From contig JAJZXP010000333.1 of NCBI GenBank assembly GCA_021806345.1, positions 1 through 24,137 of the forward strand: 24,137 nucleotides of DNA. The letters run 5' to 3'. Below are positions 6,922 through 15,448 of the stretch, one piece after another (within the stretch, counting starts at the first letter, position 1; each line of letters begins with the position of its first letter). The position numbers and the translations under genes were made by a program. The notes under the pieces were generated by a model. It saw nothing but the letters and a program-made list of their open reading frames with translations, searched no databases and was not told the origin of the DNA. The DNA comes from Thermoplasmata archaeon (lineage in GTDB: Archaea > Thermoplasmatota > Thermoplasmata > Thermoplasmatales > Thermoplasmataceae).

Positions 6922-8952
6922 TTGAGGCTCTTATATATGATGAATCATAACTCTATGCCAGAAAAAGGTGGTAAGGGAACAAACAAAAGGAACAATTCCA
7001 GATTCAGTTCAACTGGATTTAATGATGCAATTAGGGTTGTGAATTTTGGGTTTGAGATTAGCAAAGATGCCAGTGTCAAAAGAATTCTCAATAGTATAGA
7101 CGGGGAGAAATATCTGCTGGATTTCTATAAAAAATGCCTTCTAGAAGCATATGGAATTTCTCTTGTATATTTAGACATGAGTGATATATCTGACAGCTAT
7201 GATGGACTTTTTCCGCGAGACAATTCAATACATCATAATGCGAGCAGGGATATTAGGGTGTTCCATAAAGGAGATATCCAATCATTGGTTGCACAGAGAA
7301 ACGAGGATAGCAACAACTTACTGCGGGATCCTTACCTTCAGCACATGTTCATGCGAAAGATGAAGCTTATTACTGAAGATGGAAGATCAGGATACTCTGC
7401 TCTGCCAGGAACAGGTGAAAAAAACTATCACTCATATATCACTATAGGCTTTCAAAGATTTAGGATGAATCTTTATAAAGTGTCTGATAATTATAAGAAA
7501 TATCTAAACGAAAATAGATCAGATAAATTATGGAAAACCACGTGTCCGGAACTTATGGATTTAGTTGGAGAAGCGGAACTTGGATTTTATCTACACGTTG
7601 AAAACAGAAACCTCAAGGTTGAGCACGGTAGAATTAGTTTGCCAGCCAATATGGCACTAATCTATGAACTCTCACCGAAGATTAAAACTGAATCTGATAA
7701 AGTTTTGGAATTTAGCAAAGTAAATTCGGTTAATCTCTATGTGCAACTAAACCAGGTAATAACAGTTTTGATTGAACAACTTAAAATGAAGGACTTTTCA
7801 AATTCTTTCTTCACAAAGGAGGATTCAATTAAAGAAGTTCTTTATAAATATGGAGAAGGAAAACTGGACCAGTATATTCTCTCATTGGTAAATGACTGGT
7901 TCTTTATGGATAGTGACAAAACGGCCGACAGAAATGGCAACAATTTAGAAGATAAAGAGAAATATATAGATATTTACACTTTTCTATCACTATATTCTTG
8001 GTTGATTTCGTCACTTCCAGCTCGAGTTATTCTTTCAAAAAATTTTGAATCCAAGAGAAGCCTAAATGGTAAATCATTTATCAATACTACTAGGGAAATG
8101 GCTAATATTCTCTTCTATGAATCCCTTTCAGTAAATCTCGGTCTAAGTAGGTATAGAGTAGTGCTGCAGGAACTGGATCAAATTTTTAATTTTAAGCTTA
8201 AAAACCTCTTTTCTTCAGCGAATACTACGCAAGAGATCCTCAGTTCTTTTTTAAGTCCTAGCAATGGAATAACTGAACAGGGTGAGTTTCATAATGTATT
8301 TTGTAATAATACAGACAAATACTTCAAAACTGATAGAGAAAATGCCATATATTACCAAAATAAGAGGATATGGTTTGGATCAATTGAAGAAGACATTACT
8401 GGTCAAAAAATCTATCTTCCAAGTCTGAAATATGACGCAACCTGGGCGTTGATCTTAAGTGATCTTTTAACGTCAAGTGTGCAGACGTTACTTTTGTATA
8501 ATAATTTGATCGAAAGGCATGCAAAACTATCTACAGAACCAAAAGAACTGATGAAAATAACAAGAGAAGCCGTTCAAAATTCCAAATATTATTACGAAAC
8601 AGGCTCTACAAGCACATGGTTCATCGATACCTATGAGGTTGCAAAGGAGGAATTCAGGGTAAACTATTATTACGACATGCTTAAAGAGAAGCTTGACTTA
8701 TTCTCTGAACTTGAGATTTCGCAATACGAAAGTCAGCAGAACGTTTTAATAGTGATAGGAGGTTTCGTTGCGACTTTACTATTAACTACAACAATGTTTT
8801 TTGTTATTTTCCAGCAATCTAAAAGTTTGATCGAATCTGTTGTTTTTCTTTCGGCGTATTCAGTTGTTATTTTGGTTACATTTGTTTTAGTAGCAAAATC
8901 ACAGATGATTTATTTAATTAAAAAAACATTTAAATACTTTAAGGAAAAATAA
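6922..8952 (+). CDS. Unknown 676-residue protein with two C-terminal membrane helices
   Basis: I do not recognise this family. There is no signal peptide. About 600 polar, mostly helical residues precede two membrane helices (about 608-630 and 640-658) and a short basic tail, KKTFKYFKEK. A charged helical stretch (about 575-607, rich in E, K and Y) leads into the first helix, giving a soluble-domain / helix / two-TM layout reminiscent of CorA or RMD1-like architectures, but no family motif such as GMN is present. The large domain would face the cytoplasm. No nucleotide-binding or catalytic motif was found. The start is uncertain: TTG at 6922 is the furthest upstream possibility (a stop lies just before it), and ATG at 6937 or 6940 is equally plausible. 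It stands alone between IS debris and the rml operon, with a candidate promoter at 6870-6892 and a hairpin just after the stop. Confidence 0.8.
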   Translation: MRLLYMMNHNSMPEKGGKGTNKRNNSRFSSTGFNDAIRVVNFGFEISKDASVKRILNSIDGEKYLLDFYKKCLLEAYGISLVYLDMSDISDSYDGLFPRDNSIHHNASRDIRVFHKGDIQSLVAQRNEDSNNLLRDPYLQHMFMRKMKLITEDGRSGYSALPGTGEKNYHSYITIGFQRFRMNLYKVSDNYKKYLNENRSDKLWKTTCPELMDLVGEAELGFYLHVENRNLKVEHGRISLPANMALIYELSPKIKTESDKVLEFSKVNSVNLYVQLNQVITVLIEQLKMKDFSNSFFTKEDSIKEVLYKYGEGKLDQYILSLVNDWFFMDSDKTADRNGNNLEDKEKYIDIYTFLSLYSWLISSLPARVILSKNFESKRSLNGKSFINTTREMANILFYESLSVNLGLSRYRVVLQELDQIFNFKLKNLFSSANTTQEILSSFLSPSNGITEQGEFHNVFCNNTDKYFKTDRENAIYYQNKRIWFGSIEEDITGQKIYLPSLKYDATWALILSDLLTSSVQTLLLYNNLIERHAKLSTEPKELMKITREAVQNSKYYYETGSTSTWFIDTYEVAKEEFRVNYYYDMLKEKLDLFSELEISQYESQQNVLIVIGGFVATLLLTTTMFFVIFQQSKSLIESVVFLSAYSVVILVTFVLVAKSQMIYLIKKTFKYFKEK

Positions 8953-8960
8953 AAACTCTA

Positions 8961-8977
8961 GGATAGAATTTCTATCC
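8961..8977 (+). terminator. Perfect 17-base hairpin after the unknown membrane protein gene
   Basis: GGATAGA-ATT-TCTATCC is a perfect 7-base-pair stem with a 3-base loop, starting nine bases past the stop codon. No T-run follows directly, so it is not a classical terminator. It may instead be an RNA-end or processing signal. Confidence 0.35.
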
Positions 8978-9413
8978 AGATAGCCGGATCTGAAAGATTC
9001 CTAAGTATGTGAAATGTTTAAAACCCTGAGTTTCTGTCATTTTACAACTTCAACGATTGCAGAGATTATTCTTTATAACAGTCCTCTCCTTAAACCCAAA
9101 ACTTCTAACATTAATCGTTATTTTATCCATGAGGTTTATAACTGGTGTTTCTGAATTTTTCAGAGGTTATTGAAATATCTATCTATTCTTTATTTTTTTT
9201 ACGTGTTACAATTAAAATTTAAATTATTTATTATTGTTCAAATGAACTTAATATTTCAAAAGCAGGACAGAAATTGCAATTTCATTTTGAATAAGATAGT
9301 ACTATTTCTTATGGAGAAACTATACCCAAGTTGAGAATTCTACTATTAAAATTGAAATTCGGAAAATGTAAATATTTTATCATTCAATAGAAATTATATC
9401 ATCATACATTAAG

Positions 9414-9421
9414 TATAAAAA
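9414..9421 (+). promoter_or_regulatory. TATA box of the rmlADCB operon
   Basis: TATAAAAA lies about 32 bases before the ATG at 9450. Archaeal transcription usually starts about 25-27 bases after the box centre, so the transcript would begin only a few bases before rmlA, leaving at most a very short leader. TTATAG at 9429-9432 is a weaker alternative and is too close to the start. Confidence 0.55.
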
Positions 9422-9449
9422 AAATGCTTATAGAAGAAAAAAATCTGGA

Positions 9450-10514
9450 ATGGTGAAAGGCATAATTCTCCATGGTGGCTCAGGCACAAGATTGAGGCCG
9501 CTGACATATTCCGATGTTAAGCAACTTCTCCCGGTTGCGGGTAAGCCAATAAGCGAATACGCTTTGGAGAATCTAATAAAGATAGGGATTTCTGAGGTAA
9601 ATATCGTAATCGGTTCTGTTGGGGGAGAAGATGTCAAAAAATACTATGGAGACGGAAGTAGATGGAAAATAAAAATAACATACACGTACCAGGAAAAGCC
9701 TATTGGTATTGCCCACGCAATCGGAATGTGCAGGGAATTCACAGGAGAGGATAAATTTGTGGTATACCTCGGGGATAACTTCCTGCAATACGGTATCCGC
9801 GACATGAGCAACAAATTCCTGGAAACTGGATGCGAAACCCTTCTTGCCCTCACTGAGGTTGACAACCCTTCCCAGTTCGGTATCGCAGAGGTTCAGAATG
9901 ACAGAATAACAAAACTCGTAGAGAAACCAAAGGAACCAAAATCAAAACTTGCCATAACCGGGATATATTTCCTGTCAAAATCGATTTATGAATCAATCGA
10001 TAAGTTACGACCATCTGCGAGGGGGGAATATGAGATCACTGAGGCACTCCAGGATCAGATCGACAACGGTGAAAAAGTGCTGTATTCAAGCGTAAAGGGA
10101 TGGTTCAAGGACACGGGCACTGTTAGCGACTTTCTGGACTGCAACAGATTGGTTCTTGACAGCATGGATGAATCAACTGAAAATTCAAAAAGATTCAACG
10201 GTAGATACATGATTGGGAAGGATGTGAAGATATCAGGCAATTCAACTGTTCTTGGACCATGCTACATTGGATCAGGAACAACTGTTGAAAATTCATATAT
10301 AGGGCCATACACGAGCATAGGGTCCAACTGCGTTATCAGGAACGTGGAAATAGGGAATTCCGTAATTATGGACGGAGCAATCCTGGAATTTGAAGAGAAA
10401 TACCACATGAGGGAGAGCCTAGTAGGACCAAACGCAAAAATAAGGACAGACAGGAATCACTCAAAAACCATGGTTGTAATAATGGGAAGAGATTCAAGTA
10501 TGGAGTTTAAATGA
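9450..10514 (+). CDS. rmlA: Glucose-1-phosphate thymidylyltransferase (long form)
   Basis: Makes dTDP-glucose from dTTP and glucose-1-phosphate, the first step of dTDP-L-rhamnose synthesis. The nucleotidyltransferase signature is at residues 9-28 (GGSGTRLRPLT, then KQLLPV), with VYLGDN as the metal-aspartate block, EKPKEPKS, and GEYEIT near the sugar pocket. At 354 residues it is the long form: after the catalytic domain come hexapeptide repeats of a left-handed beta-helix (GKDVKISGNSTVLGP, YIGPYTSIGS, VEIGNSVIMDGA). Position 8 is His where many relatives have Ala (usual 'AGGSGTRL', here 'HGGSGTRL'). The start is ATG, placed by the TATA box at 9414. It is the first gene of the operon, and the next start is one base past its stop. 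Other sugar nucleotidyltransferases look similar, but the neighbouring rmlD, rmlC and rmlB settle the role. Confidence 0.93.
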   Translation: MVKGIILHGGSGTRLRPLTYSDVKQLLPVAGKPISEYALENLIKIGISEVNIVIGSVGGEDVKKYYGDGSRWKIKITYTYQEKPIGIAHAIGMCREFTGEDKFVVYLGDNFLQYGIRDMSNKFLETGCETLLALTEVDNPSQFGIAEVQNDRITKLVEKPKEPKSKLAITGIYFLSKSIYESIDKLRPSARGEYEITEALQDQIDNGEKVLYSSVKGWFKDTGTVSDFLDCNRLVLDSMDESTENSKRFNGRYMIGKDVKISGNSTVLGPCYIGSGTTVENSYIGPYTSIGSNCVIRNVEIGNSVIMDGAILEFEEKYHMRESLVGPNAKIRTDRNHSKTMVVIMGRDSSMEFK

Positions 10515-10515
10515 A

Positions 10516-11367
10516 ATGGGTCGCTCGGTTATGATTCTCGGTGCAGGTGGTCAACTTGGAAGAGAGATCACCAAGTTATATCATGACTCAATTCCAGTGT
10601 ATCATTCAAAATCAGATAATCATCTAAATTTAAATTTGATGGATTTTGAAAATCTGAAAAGGTTGATAGAAGACAGGAAGCCTGATATCCTTATCAACTG
10701 CTCCGCATATACAAATGTGGACAGATGTGAAACTCAAAAATTCGATGCATTGAACATCAATGCACTGAGCGTTAGGGAAATGTCTAGAATGTGCAACATC
10801 ATCGGCACAAAGCTTGTTCATGTATCGACAGATTATGTTTTCGACGGGGATGTAGGCGATTATAAAGAGAATGACATTCCCAACCCGATAAACTATTATG
10901 GACTTACCAAGCTGCTTGGGGACTGTTATGCAGAAACATCTGAGGATTCATTGATTGTAAGAACCTCAGGCGTGTACGGCAATTCTGCAAATTTTCCAAG
11001 ATTCGTGTATCAGACATTGAAATCAGGAGGTGAGGTTAATGCCCTAGTCGGATTTTACTCGCCAATACATGCGGTGAATCTGGCAACGGCCATTAAGGAA
11101 CTGGTGGAAAGAAACGTAAAAGGCATTTTCAATGTGGCGGGTATGAGGACATCAAGATATACATTCGCTAAGGCATTAAAGCAGTTCTTTGAGTTGTCAG
11201 GGTCAATTAATGAAGTTAAGGAATTCAAGGGGATGATTGCCAGGCGTCCCTTTGATTCGTCCCTTAATACTGAAAAAGCAAGATCGATTGTGCCATTTGA
11301 CTTTTATTCCCTTGAATCCAGCTTAAGGCAATTCGGGGAAAGCATGAAGGAAGAGGAGGGAAACTGA
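10516..11367 (+). CDS. rmlD: dTDP-4-dehydrorhamnose reductase
   Basis: Last enzyme of the pathway: NAD(P)H-dependent reduction of dTDP-4-keto-L-rhamnose to dTDP-L-rhamnose in the cytoplasm. It is a 283-residue extended short-chain dehydrogenase. The Rossmann glycine motif is GAGGQLG (residues 9-15), then NCSAYTNVDRCE, the RmlD-typical segment, then the active-site Thr in STDYVFDGD (104-112), and the YxxxK pair Y128/K132 in YYGLTK. Length is normal for RmlD. Start codon ATG lies one base after the rmlA stop, so translation is probably coupled. As usual for these operons, gene order (A-D-C-B) does not follow reaction order (A, B, C, D). Confidence 0.93.
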   Translation: MGRSVMILGAGGQLGREITKLYHDSIPVYHSKSDNHLNLNLMDFENLKRLIEDRKPDILINCSAYTNVDRCETQKFDALNINALSVREMSRMCNIIGTKLVHVSTDYVFDGDVGDYKENDIPNPINYYGLTKLLGDCYAETSEDSLIVRTSGVYGNSANFPRFVYQTLKSGGEVNALVGFYSPIHAVNLATAIKELVERNVKGIFNVAGMRTSRYTFAKALKQFFELSGSINEVKEFKGMIARRPFDSSLNTEKARSIVPFDFYSLESSLRQFGESMKEEEGN

Positions 11368-11369
11368 AA

Positions 11370-11933
11370 ATGGGATTTGAATTAAGGCCAACAAATATTC
11401 TGGAGGTAAAATTACTCATTCCAACCAGATATAATGATGACAGAGGATATTTTCTGGAAACGTTCAAGCAATCTGAATTTGAAAGGTTTGGTATAATGAA
11501 GAAATTCAACCAGGACAACCAGTCCTTTTCATTGAAGGGTACGCTTAGGGGAATGCACTTTCAAAATCCACCATTTGCCCAGGCCAAACTTGTCAGATGC
11601 GTTCAGGGAAAGATTGTGGATGTTGCCGTCGACATAAGAAAAAATTCCCCTACATTTGGAGGATATGTCAAAGCAGAACTATCCTCGGAAAACATGAACA
11701 TGCTGTGGATACCTGAAGGATTTGCGCATGGTTTTATTGCCCTGGAGAATTCAATGGTACTGTACAAGGCAACCTCTGAATACAACAGGGATTCCGAAAA
11801 CGGTCTTATCTGGAGTGATCGTAGGGTAGGGATAGATTGGCCAAGGATCAATATTTCCCTCTCCGAAAAGGACAGAAAATGGCCCGGGATAGATAACGTA
11901 ATGAGCGATTTTGAATATGGTGTAAACTCATGA
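11370..11933 (+). CDS. rmlC: dTDP-4-dehydrorhamnose 3,5-epimerase
   Basis: Converts dTDP-4-keto-6-deoxyglucose to dTDP-4-keto-L-rhamnose. It is a 187-residue cupin. Key landmarks are DDRGYFLETF, LRGMHFQ with catalytic His63, the lysine K73 in AQAKLVRC, the VVDVAVDIR-like strand, WIPEGFAHGF with His120, and Tyr132 or Tyr138 as candidate proton donor, followed by IWSDRRVGIDWP, the usual RmlC 'W-D-...-I-WP' tail. Full length for the family. The ATG lies two bases after the rmlD stop. The stop overlaps the rmlB start by four bases (ATGA). Confidence 0.94.
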   Translation: MGFELRPTNILEVKLLIPTRYNDDRGYFLETFKQSEFERFGIMKKFNQDNQSFSLKGTLRGMHFQNPPFAQAKLVRCVQGKIVDVAVDIRKNSPTFGGYVKAELSSENMNMLWIPEGFAHGFIALENSMVLYKATSEYNRDSENGLIWSDRRVGIDWPRINISLSEKDRKWPGIDNVMSDFEYGVNS

Positions 11934-12880
11934 GAATACTGGTTACAGGGGGAAGCGGTTTCATCGGATCAAATTTCGTAGTGAAGAGCATCCTGAGCAA
12001 TGGCGATGAAGTTACTAACGTTGACAAAATGACATATGCCTCTAACCCATTTTACCTTAAGGAGGTCCAGGAAAGAAAGGAATACAAATTCATCAGGGAT
12101 GATATAAACAATATTTCTGCACATTCTGGAGAATTGAGGGACATAGATACCATTGTGAATTTTGCAGCTGAATCCCATGTTGATAATTCCATAAAAAATG
12201 CTGAGGAGTTCATAAAATCAAATGTTATGGGAACGTTTAAGCTCCTTGAATTTGCGAGAACACACGATCTGAGGTTTCACCAAATTTCAACGGACGAGGT
12301 ATACGGAACACTCCCTGACAACTCTGCTGAAAAATTTACACTAGAATCAAGATACAACCCAAAAAATCCTTATTCCGCATCTAAGGCATCGGCTGACTTC
12401 CTTGTAAGGAGCTTTCAGAACACCTATGACCTAAGGACGACCATAAGCAACTGCAGCAACAATTACGGACCACATCAGCACCGGGAGAAATTGATACCCA
12501 ATTCCATCTTCTCCATATTGAACGGAAAAAAGGTTTCAGTATATGGGGATGGCAACCAGGTGAGGGATTGGATTCACGTGGAAGATCACTGTGATGCTGT
12601 TCGCACCCTTCTTGAGGGGGGAGTTATTGGACAAACATATCTCATAGGGTCCAACGGCGAAAGGTCAAATTTGGAAGTCGTAAGGGAAATACTCAAACTG
12701 ATGAACAGGGGCGAGGAACTGATTGAATATGTTACCGATAGACCTGGGCACGACAGGCACTATGCAATTGACCCATCATCAATCATGTCCCTGGGATGGA
12801 GACCTCATCATGATTTTAGTTCCGGGTTGAAAGACACAGTTGAACACTATTTGAAGTATGGAAAGAAATATGGTTTCTAA
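11930..12880 (+). CDS. rmlB: dTDP-glucose 4,6-dehydratase
   Basis: Second step of the pathway: NAD-dependent conversion of dTDP-glucose to dTDP-4-keto-6-deoxyglucose. It is a 316-residue extended short-chain dehydrogenase. The NAD motif is TGGSGFIGSNFV (glycines 7-13), then FAAESHVDNSI, the TDE catalytic triad T121-D122-E123 in STDEVYG, Y148/K152 in YSASKASAD, and RPGHDRHYAID near the C-terminus, a typical RmlB signature. The start overlaps the rmlC stop as ATGA, which supports both starts and a single transcript. Last gene of the operon. About 136 bases follow before a convergent glycosyltransferase. Confidence 0.95.
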   Translation: MRILVTGGSGFIGSNFVVKSILSNGDEVTNVDKMTYASNPFYLKEVQERKEYKFIRDDINNISAHSGELRDIDTIVNFAAESHVDNSIKNAEEFIKSNVMGTFKLLEFARTHDLRFHQISTDEVYGTLPDNSAEKFTLESRYNPKNPYSASKASADFLVRSFQNTYDLRTTISNCSNNYGPHQHREKLIPNSIFSILNGKKVSVYGDGNQVRDWIHVEDHCDAVRTLLEGGVIGQTYLIGSNGERSNLEVVREILKLMNRGEELIEYVTDRPGHDRHYAIDPSSIMSLGWRPHHDFSSGLKDTVEHYLKYGKKYGF

Positions 12881-13016
12881 CTCTAAATTTGCTTCTTGAA
12901 CCTTAACAACATTTTAATTAATGGGCATATTTAAAAGATTTTCCTTAGCTTGATCTAATCATTGATTGCTACAGGTCTCTACTGGAAAATAAGGATGTAA
13001 AATATTTAAATCATAA

Positions 13017-14012
13017 TCAATAATTAAGAAAATCGATAATCTTGGGATAAGCGAGTGCAGCAAAATAAAGGAAGTAATACCTTACAAAATATCTTACCAG
13101 GTAATATTTGGAGCAGGGAAGCTGACTTGCATATTCAAATACCAGCCCTCTTTTCCTGACCACCCTATGCTTCAGCCTTGTTAGATCGGAGTACAACAAG
13201 AAATCATACCACTCATACCATGCGTATTTTTGCAATACTTTATTTCCTGAATTTCCTGCAAAATCCAAGATCATTGATCTTTGCCTGAATCCCAATGTGT
13301 TCAGGTCTCTTTCCGGATTGACCGTTTTATTAATGGGGTTGTCCATTTCATCCCTGATCCTGTATTGGGTCAGTACCTCAGTATCTATATAAATCGAAGC
13401 ATCTGATTTTATCCAATCGAAAAAAAGGAAGATATCTGGAGATTTTATGCTGCTGTAAAGTAAAAGACCCGGATCGCGAAGAATGTCTCTTGAAACCGCT
13501 ATGGAACTCATATTAAAGTCGGCTCCGATTTTCTTAAGTTTTACCAAAGTGCTCAATTTTCTTTTGCCTACTACATCAACCCTATTCCCGGATGATGAAA
13601 ATTCCTGAAGTCTTTTCTTGAAAGTTGATTTGACGTTCATTCCAGATGCATTTATGAGATTGAACGAATTGTGATAATAAATTTTCCCGCCTGAATTCTT
13701 GAATTTTCTTAAAATGGTTCCCAATCTGTTATTAAGGTACAGATCATCATCGTCGAGAAATGTGATTATTTTACCCGTTGATTCATTCATGCCCAAAAGA
13801 TACTTTTTACCCACTTCCCTTTCATTCGTTTCAATAAACTTGATCTTAGATCTAAGTTTTTCTTCCACAATATGGATTGGAAGATTGGATATGACAATAA
13901 TTTCGTAGACTTCTGGTGAAACGTCTTGATTTAGGACTGACCGTATGGCATCATTGATAAATTCACTTCTTTCATATACGGTTATCAATACAGAAATCTC
14001 TTTCCTTTCCAA
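13017..14012 (-). CDS. Family-2 glycosyltransferase
   Basis: This 331-residue protein has a GT-A N-terminal domain: SVLITVYERSEFINDAI, SVLNQDV, EIIVIS, and the acidic metal/donor site DDDD at 87-90 in ITFLDDDDLYL. The middle has DWIKSD, where GT2 enzymes often carry the catalytic aspartate. The C-terminus (YFVRYYFLYFAALAYP) is aromatic and hydrophobic and may sit on the membrane. Likely role: adding a sugar, plausibly rhamnose given the adjacent operon, to a surface glycan; that specificity is inference from position. The start is TTG, because the nearest in-frame upstream codons contain a stop and no ATG. TTAAATAA at 14040-14033 lies about 24 bases upstream, fitting a leaderless transcript. 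It follows the similar gene at 14070 after 57 bases but seems to have its own promoter. Confidence 0.86.
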   Translation of the reverse strand: MERKEISVLITVYERSEFINDAIRSVLNQDVSPEVYEIIVISNLPIHIVEEKLRSKIKFIETNEREVGKKYLLGMNESTGKIITFLDDDDLYLNNRLGTILRKFKNSGGKIYYHNSFNLINASGMNVKSTFKKRLQEFSSSGNRVDVVGKRKLSTLVKLKKIGADFNMSSIAVSRDILRDPGLLLYSSIKSPDIFLFFDWIKSDASIYIDTEVLTQYRIRDEMDNPINKTVNPERDLNTLGFRQRSMILDFAGNSGNKVLQKYAWYEWYDFLLYSDLTRLKHRVVRKRGLVFEYASQLPCSKYYLVRYFVRYYFLYFAALAYPKIIDFLNY

Positions 14013-14069
14013 TGCTAGCCTATTAATTCATCTTATTTAATTTGAAGTGGAACGGTAAATACTGATAAA

Positions 14070-15113
14070 TCAACCCCTCAGCCTAGTAAATAAATTTCTA
14101 CCTAATCTTCTGTTCACGAGAAAAACGGGAAATACAAGGACAGTTATCAAAAATAGAGTAAAATCTCCCCTGATCTGTTTCCTAAAAACATTTCTCCTTG
14201 AGGGATATGAAGCTCTAATCAGGTCAAGAAGGGAAGCAAAGCATAGCTGAGGATCAAGTTTATAAAAACTCAAGGTTAACTGCTCATGTGGTATAAGGAA
14301 GTTGATAAATTCCTGTAGGTCTTGAGTGATTCCCTCCAAATCCCTGAGGGAATTTAAATCATTTAAGAATGCCTTTACTCTGTTTTGCAACGGAATGAAT
14401 TCGTATTTCCCCTTACCTGCATTTAACAGTTCCAATCTGGACTGAAATGGTCTAATTCGATAGAGATTTAAAACCTCCGGAACAAAACAAAACGTAAATT
14501 TCTTGTCAACAGATAGTGTGGGAATTAACGCATCCACCAAGAGTCCAACCCTGGAGAGTTCTTCCGAAATTTTAAGGGCCGAATCCCTTCTCAAGCAGAT
14601 CCTACTATTATTGAAATAGAACCCAAGAAGGCTGATCATATCGAAATCATAATGTTCCTTATCCATTATGATCATCGGGGAACTATTCTGAAAATTTCTG
14701 CCCTTCTCGTATTGTTTGGTTTCAGTTTCAGTTCCCTCCAGATCAATAATACTGTATCTGTTAGTGGTCAAGTCGATATCGGGATGCTCCATGAAAATGC
14801 TGGCGATTGTGCTCAGTTTAGATGACAGGAAGAGGTCATCATCCTCCAAAAAGCAAATGATTTCATTTTTGCTTGCCATTATTCCGACATGAAACTTCAG
14901 TCCAATGGAGGTTTCATTCATATATATGTTTTTTACACCGTTCTCAGCAAGGGTCGCGTCTGTTTCTTCATCCCTGAACGCCTTGACCACAATTATCTCA
15001 GTCTCTCCCTTATGATAGTCCTGTTTTAGAACACTTTTGACTGCTCCCAGAAGATAATCCTGCCTGTCATATGCAATTATTATTACTGAGAAAGACGGAT
15101 AATTGGAATTCAA
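14070..15113 (-). CDS. Family-2 glycosyltransferase
   Basis: This 347-residue protein has a GT-A fold: SVIIIAYDRQDYLLGAV, SVLKQDY, EIIVVKAFRDEETD, and the acidic site EDDD at 90-93 in CFLEDDDLF. The rest is helical with a hydrophobic C-terminal patch (FLITVLVFPVFLVNRRLG) that could anchor it to the membrane. It resembles the left-edge gene closely in the first 100 residues, including the shared EIIVVKAF, and less so the gene at 13017. Likely role: sugar transfer onto a lipid-linked or surface glycan; donor unknown. The start is TTG at 15113, directly after an in-frame TAG. The upstream promoter is less clear than for its neighbours: TAATAG near 15138-15143 has suitable spacing. Confidence 0.86.
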   Translation of the reverse strand: MNSNYPSFSVIIIAYDRQDYLLGAVKSVLKQDYHKGETEIIVVKAFRDEETDATLAENGVKNIYMNETSIGLKFHVGIMASKNEIICFLEDDDLFLSSKLSTIASIFMEHPDIDLTTNRYSIIDLEGTETETKQYEKGRNFQNSSPMIIMDKEHYDFDMISLLGFYFNNSRICLRRDSALKISEELSRVGLLVDALIPTLSVDKKFTFCFVPEVLNLYRIRPFQSRLELLNAGKGKYEFIPLQNRVKAFLNDLNSLRDLEGITQDLQEFINFLIPHEQLTLSFYKLDPQLCFASLLDLIRASYPSRRNVFRKQIRGDFTLFLITVLVFPVFLVNRRLGRNLFTRLRG

Positions 15114-15448
15114 CTAATTTTCCAAATAAATCTTGCGCTATTAGGTTTTTGCATTGGAGTATGGAAGAAAAATAAAATTGGAAAAAGATTAAGCTGACCA
15201 ATGGTTAAACAGAATTTCTCTACAAAAACATCCTAATAAGTGCACCTAAAATACATACAGTTCATTTAGCCATTAAAATCTGAACTATGCCCAATTCCTC
15301 CTGCTGGATTTGTTGTGTATTTATCGGACTGACAAAAGTCGAATAAAAATAACCAATACACTGACTATATAAGTTGTATCTATCTATTAAACTTAACCTC
15401 AGATTTACTATTATGAGAAATTTAAATACATCCTCATGATTCGCCTTC
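15114..15448. promoter_or_regulatory. Divergent intergenic region with a clear promoter for the thermopsin-like gene
   Basis: 335 bases with no supported gene. At the right end, GAGAAA followed by TTTAAATA (15421-15428) forms a textbook archaeal BRE/TATA pair. Its centre is about 25 bases before the ATG at 15449, so that transcript should be leaderless. At the left end lies a weaker candidate for the glycosyltransferase gene. The middle is A+T-rich and featureless by eye. Confidence 0.55.

Larger units (their letters stand above)
8953..9449. other. Intergenic region upstream of the rml operon
   Basis: Nearly 500 A+T-rich bases with no gene that I can support. It holds the hairpin at 8961-8977, a short inverted repeat CTGAA-TTT-TTCAG at 9151-9163, T-rich runs around 9189-9200, and the rmlA promoter at its right end. 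Reverse-strand reading around 9055-9130 gives one short open stretch (MDKITINVRSFGF) that matches nothing I know. The length suggests either lost sequence or an extended control region for the sugar operon. Confidence 0.45.

Noticed and set aside
6897..6950. 17-codon ATG frame overlapping the start of the 676-residue gene, possibly a leader peptide
   Set aside because: Low-complexity sequence (MTKNLRINIEALIYDES) in A+T-rich DNA; overlap with the downstream start is as likely chance as regulation.
9151..9163. Inverted repeat CTGAA-TTT-TTCAG as a terminator or operator
   Set aside because: Only a 5-base stem in A+T-rich DNA with no T-run or nearby promoter; expected by chance.
9424..9456. 10-codon frame overlapping the rmlA start
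   Set aside because: Its ATG is probably upstream of the transcript start predicted from the TATA box at 9414-9421.
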